Assembly: GCF_026151205.1 (NCBI RefSeq)
Contig: NC_087080.1
Coordinates: 2,583,096-2,647,095, forward strand
From: Bolinopsis microptera
Lineage: Eukaryota > Ctenophora > Tentaculata > Lobata > Bolinopsidae
DNA length: 64,000 nucleotides
Direction: 5' to 3'
The notes under the pieces are model-generated. The model was not told where the DNA came from. It searched no databases and saw only the letters and a program-made list of their open reading frames with translations. Every line of letters starts with the position of its first letter. Positions within the stretch are counted from its first letter, which is position 1. A program made the position numbers and the translations under genes. Positions 62,101 through 64,000 of this stretch are shown here, in pieces.

Positions 62101-63922
62101 ACTCTCTACTATGTTATTCCAAGTTACCGTTGTAGACGTAAGTAAAGGTTAAAGTTACCGTTGTAGACGTAAGTAAAGGTTAAAGTTACCGTTGTAGACT
62201 ACACTATACTATTACTACTACTCTCTACTATGTTATTCCAAGTTACCGTTGTAGACGTAAGTAAAGGTTCAAGTTACCGTTGTAGACTACACTATACTAT
62301 TACTACTACTCTCTACTATGTTATTCCAAGTTACCGTTGTAGACGTAAGTAAAGGTTAAAGTTACCGTTGTAGACGTAAGTAAAGGTTAAAGTTACCGTT
62401 GTAGACTACACTATACTATTACTACTACTCTCTACTATGTTATTCCAAGTTACCGTTGTAGACGTAAGTAAAGGTTCAAGTTACCGTTGTAGACTACACT
62501 ATACTATTACTACTACTCTCTACTATGTTATTCCAAGTTACCGTTGTAGACGTAAGTAAAGGTTCAAGTTACCGTTGTAGACGTAAGTAAAGGTTAAAGT
62601 TACCGTTGTATACGTAAGTAAAGGTTAAAGTTACCGTTGTAGACGTAAGTAAAGGTTAAAGTTACCGTTGTAGACGTAAGTAAAGGTTCAAGTTACCGTT
62701 GTAGACGTAAGTAAAGGTTAAAGTTACCGTTGTATACGTAAGTAAAGGTTAAAGTTACCGTTGTATACGTAAGTAAAGGTTAAAGTTACCGTTGTAGACG
62801 TAAGTAAAGGTTTAAGTTACCGTTGTAGACGTAAGTAAAGGTTAAAGTTACCGTTGTAGACTACACTATACTATTACTACTACTCTCTACTATGTTATTC
62901 CAAGTTACCGTTGTAGACGTAAGTAAAGGTTAAAGTTACCGTTGTAGACGTAAGTAAAGGTTAAAGTTACCGTTGTATACGTAAGTAAAGGTTAAAGTTA
63001 CCGTTGTAGACGTAAGTAAAGGTTTAAGTTACCGTTGTAGACGTAAGTAAAGGTTAAAGTTACCGTTGTAGACTACACTATACTATTACTACTACTCTCT
63101 ACTATGTTATTCCAAGTTACCGTTGTAGACGTAAGTAAAGGTTAAAGTTACCGTTGTAGACGTAAGTAAAGGTTTAAGTTACCGTTGTAGACGTAAGTAA
63201 AGGTTCAAGTTACCGTTGTAGACTACACTATACTATTACTACTACTCTCTACTATGTTATTCCAAGTTACCGTTGTAGACGTAAGTAAAGGTTAAAGTTA
63301 CCGATGTAGACTACACTATACTATTACTACTACTCTCTACTATGTTATTCCAAGTTACCGTTGTAGACGTAAGTAAAGGTTAAAGTTACCGTTGTAGACT
63401 ACACTATACTATTACTACTACTCTCTACTATGTTATTCCAAGTTACCGTTGTAGACGTAAGTAAAGGTTTAAGTTACCGTTGTAGACGTAAGTAAAGGTT
63501 AAAGTTACCGTTGTAGACTACACTATACTATTACTACTACTCTCTACTATGTTATTCCAAGTTACCGTTGTAGACGTAAGTAAAGGTTAAAGTTACCGTT
63601 GTAGACGTAAGTAAAGGTTAAAGTTACCGTTGTAGACGTAAGTAAAGGTTAAAGTTACCGTTGTAGACTACACTATACTATTACTACTACTCTCTACTAT
63701 GTTATTCCAAGTTACCGTTGTAGACGTAAGTAAAGGTTAAAGTTACCGTTGTAGACGTAAGTAAAGGTTAAAGTTACCGTTGTAGACGTAAGTAAAGGTT
63801 AAAGTTACCGTTGTAGACGTAAGTAAAGGTTAAAGTTACCGTTGTAGACGTAAGTAAAGGTTAAAGTTACCGTTGTAGACGTAAGTAGCGTAGTTTTCCT
63901 TGAAACCCTCCTCAGTCGAAGC
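59200..63922 (-). CDS. ATP6V0B: V-ATPase 21-kDa proteolipid subunit c'' (3' part; 5' end outside window)
   Basis: Five minus-strand exons join in frame: 63922-63871, 60659-60581, 59708-59663, 59474-59409 and 59229-59200. They encode the C-terminal ~90 residues: EEGFKENYATYVYNG, then CLFFAGLLTGLCNLACG, GICVGIVGSGAALADAQN and ILVIEIFGSAIGLFGVII, ending NNKKVGGA. The IEIFGSAIGLFG block is diagnostic of subunit c'' rather than c, and its Glu lies in the last helix. In the membrane ring of the vacuolar H+-ATPase these proteolipids carry protons into endomembrane compartments. Upstream exons lie beyond position 64000. The intron 60660-63870 is almost wholly a minisatellite derived from the preceding exon's end and donor. 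Confidence 0.93.
60501..60556. repeat. 14-bp tandem repeat with CACGTG E-boxes
   Basis: Four units of TAAAGATCACGTGT (the second has CAGGTG). CACGTG therefore occurs three times, 25 bp beyond the exon at 60581 of the ATP6V0B-like gene, inside its intron. CACGTG is the core of bHLH-Zip sites; in vertebrates TFEB/CLEAR elements controlling V-ATPase genes have the core TCACGTGA (established knowledge), and TCACGTG is present here. Confidence 0.85.
60862..63870. repeat. ~3-kb compound minisatellite (31- and 57-bp units) built from a splice donor
   Basis: The plus-strand short unit is GTTACCGTTGTAGACGTAAG followed by TAAAGGTTAAA (31 bp; variants TATACG, GGTTCAA, GGTTTAA). The long unit begins GTTACCGTTGTAGACTACAC and ends TATGTTATTCCAA (57 bp). 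They alternate irregularly from about 60862 to the exon border at 63870. On the minus strand each short unit reads TTACGTCTACAACG/GTAACT, which is the same as the true end of exon 63922-63871 plus its donor. Larger blocks of units also repeat, for example 61435-61760 against 62530-62865. Confidence 0.97.
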
Positions 63923-64000
63923 CTGTGAAATATTAATTAATACAAAGCATGGTCCAGCTGCCAACATGTTGCTGCCGTACATGGAAATGAAATATGCATG

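Noticed and set aside
60862-63870. CRISPR-like repeat-spacer array
   Set aside because: Units are contiguous minisatellite repeats without unique spacers, in an animal gene intron, with no cas genes.
63923-64000. Continuation of the V-ATPase c'' frame upstream with a 21-nt intron (GTATTAATTAATATTTCACAG region)
   Set aside because: The frame stays open to the window edge, but the encoded residues do not match the family, and a 21-nt intron is implausible. TTTCACAG is better read as the acceptor of a normal intron that continues outside the window.

Overview
This is nuclear DNA from an animal (metazoan), not a prokaryotic or organellar sequence. It is AT-rich, its genes are split by GT-AG introns whose phases can be followed exon by exon, and it carries two full-length integrin alpha genes (beta-propeller, thigh/calf region, one membrane span, GFFKR tail), a family tied to animals and their close relatives. 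The lineage cannot be fixed from the sequence alone. The many minisatellites, MITEs and non-LTR retrotransposon remnants suit a marine invertebrate, perhaps an early-branching one, but this is a guess.

Layout. 1-1.3 kb: repeats and a MITE. 1.3-2.1 kb (+): a small acidic protein of unknown function, convergent with a RABL6-like GTPase on the minus strand (2.1-4.7 kb). 5.3-7.0 kb (-): an intronless BTB-domain gene with an internal frame shift. 8.4-12.9 kb (-): a U-box E3 ligase of the RNF37/UBOX5 family, rebuilt in seven exons, with a plus-strand repeat-rich ORF inside one intron. 13.2-13.9 kb (-): CIAPIN1/anamorsin. 14.4-15.5 kb (-): KIN17, intronless. 16.1-19.3 kb (-): adenylate kinase 3-like, seven exons, with its introns colonised by one MITE family. 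19.8-24.2 kb: nested transposon debris, including reverse-transcriptase remnants, a pogo/Tigger-like MITE and a 2-kb inverted repeat.

24.9-32.3 kb: a 1.58-kb segment carrying the promoter side and first exon of the first integrin alpha gene occurs twice without visible differences, on either side of 10.4 copies of a 405-bp satellite. The functional gene runs from 31.7 to 36.9 kb (10 exons, 1060 aa). A second, diverged integrin alpha follows at 39.1-48.3 kb (20 exons, 1074 aa) on the same strand, so this is a tandem paralogue pair. 49.9-58.4 kb (+): eIF3G, eight exons, with a CCAAT/E-box cluster in intron 1. 59.2-64.0 kb (-): the 3' part of a V-ATPase c'' proteolipid gene (ATP6V0B-like), whose 3.2-kb intron is almost entirely a minisatellite.

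The most striking observation is that this minisatellite is made from the gene's own exon end plus 5' splice site, so the intron carries dozens of copies of a donor site. Smaller duplications of splice junctions occur at a RABL6 acceptor and at an integrin exon-8 donor, so junction duplication is a recurring theme. The genes are mostly housekeeping and unrelated in function (ubiquitin ligation, Fe-S assembly, nucleic-acid metabolism, nucleotide metabolism, translation, proton pumping); the integrin pair is the only functional cluster. Exon coordinates come from manual reading of splice sites and frame continuity; UTRs were not delimited.
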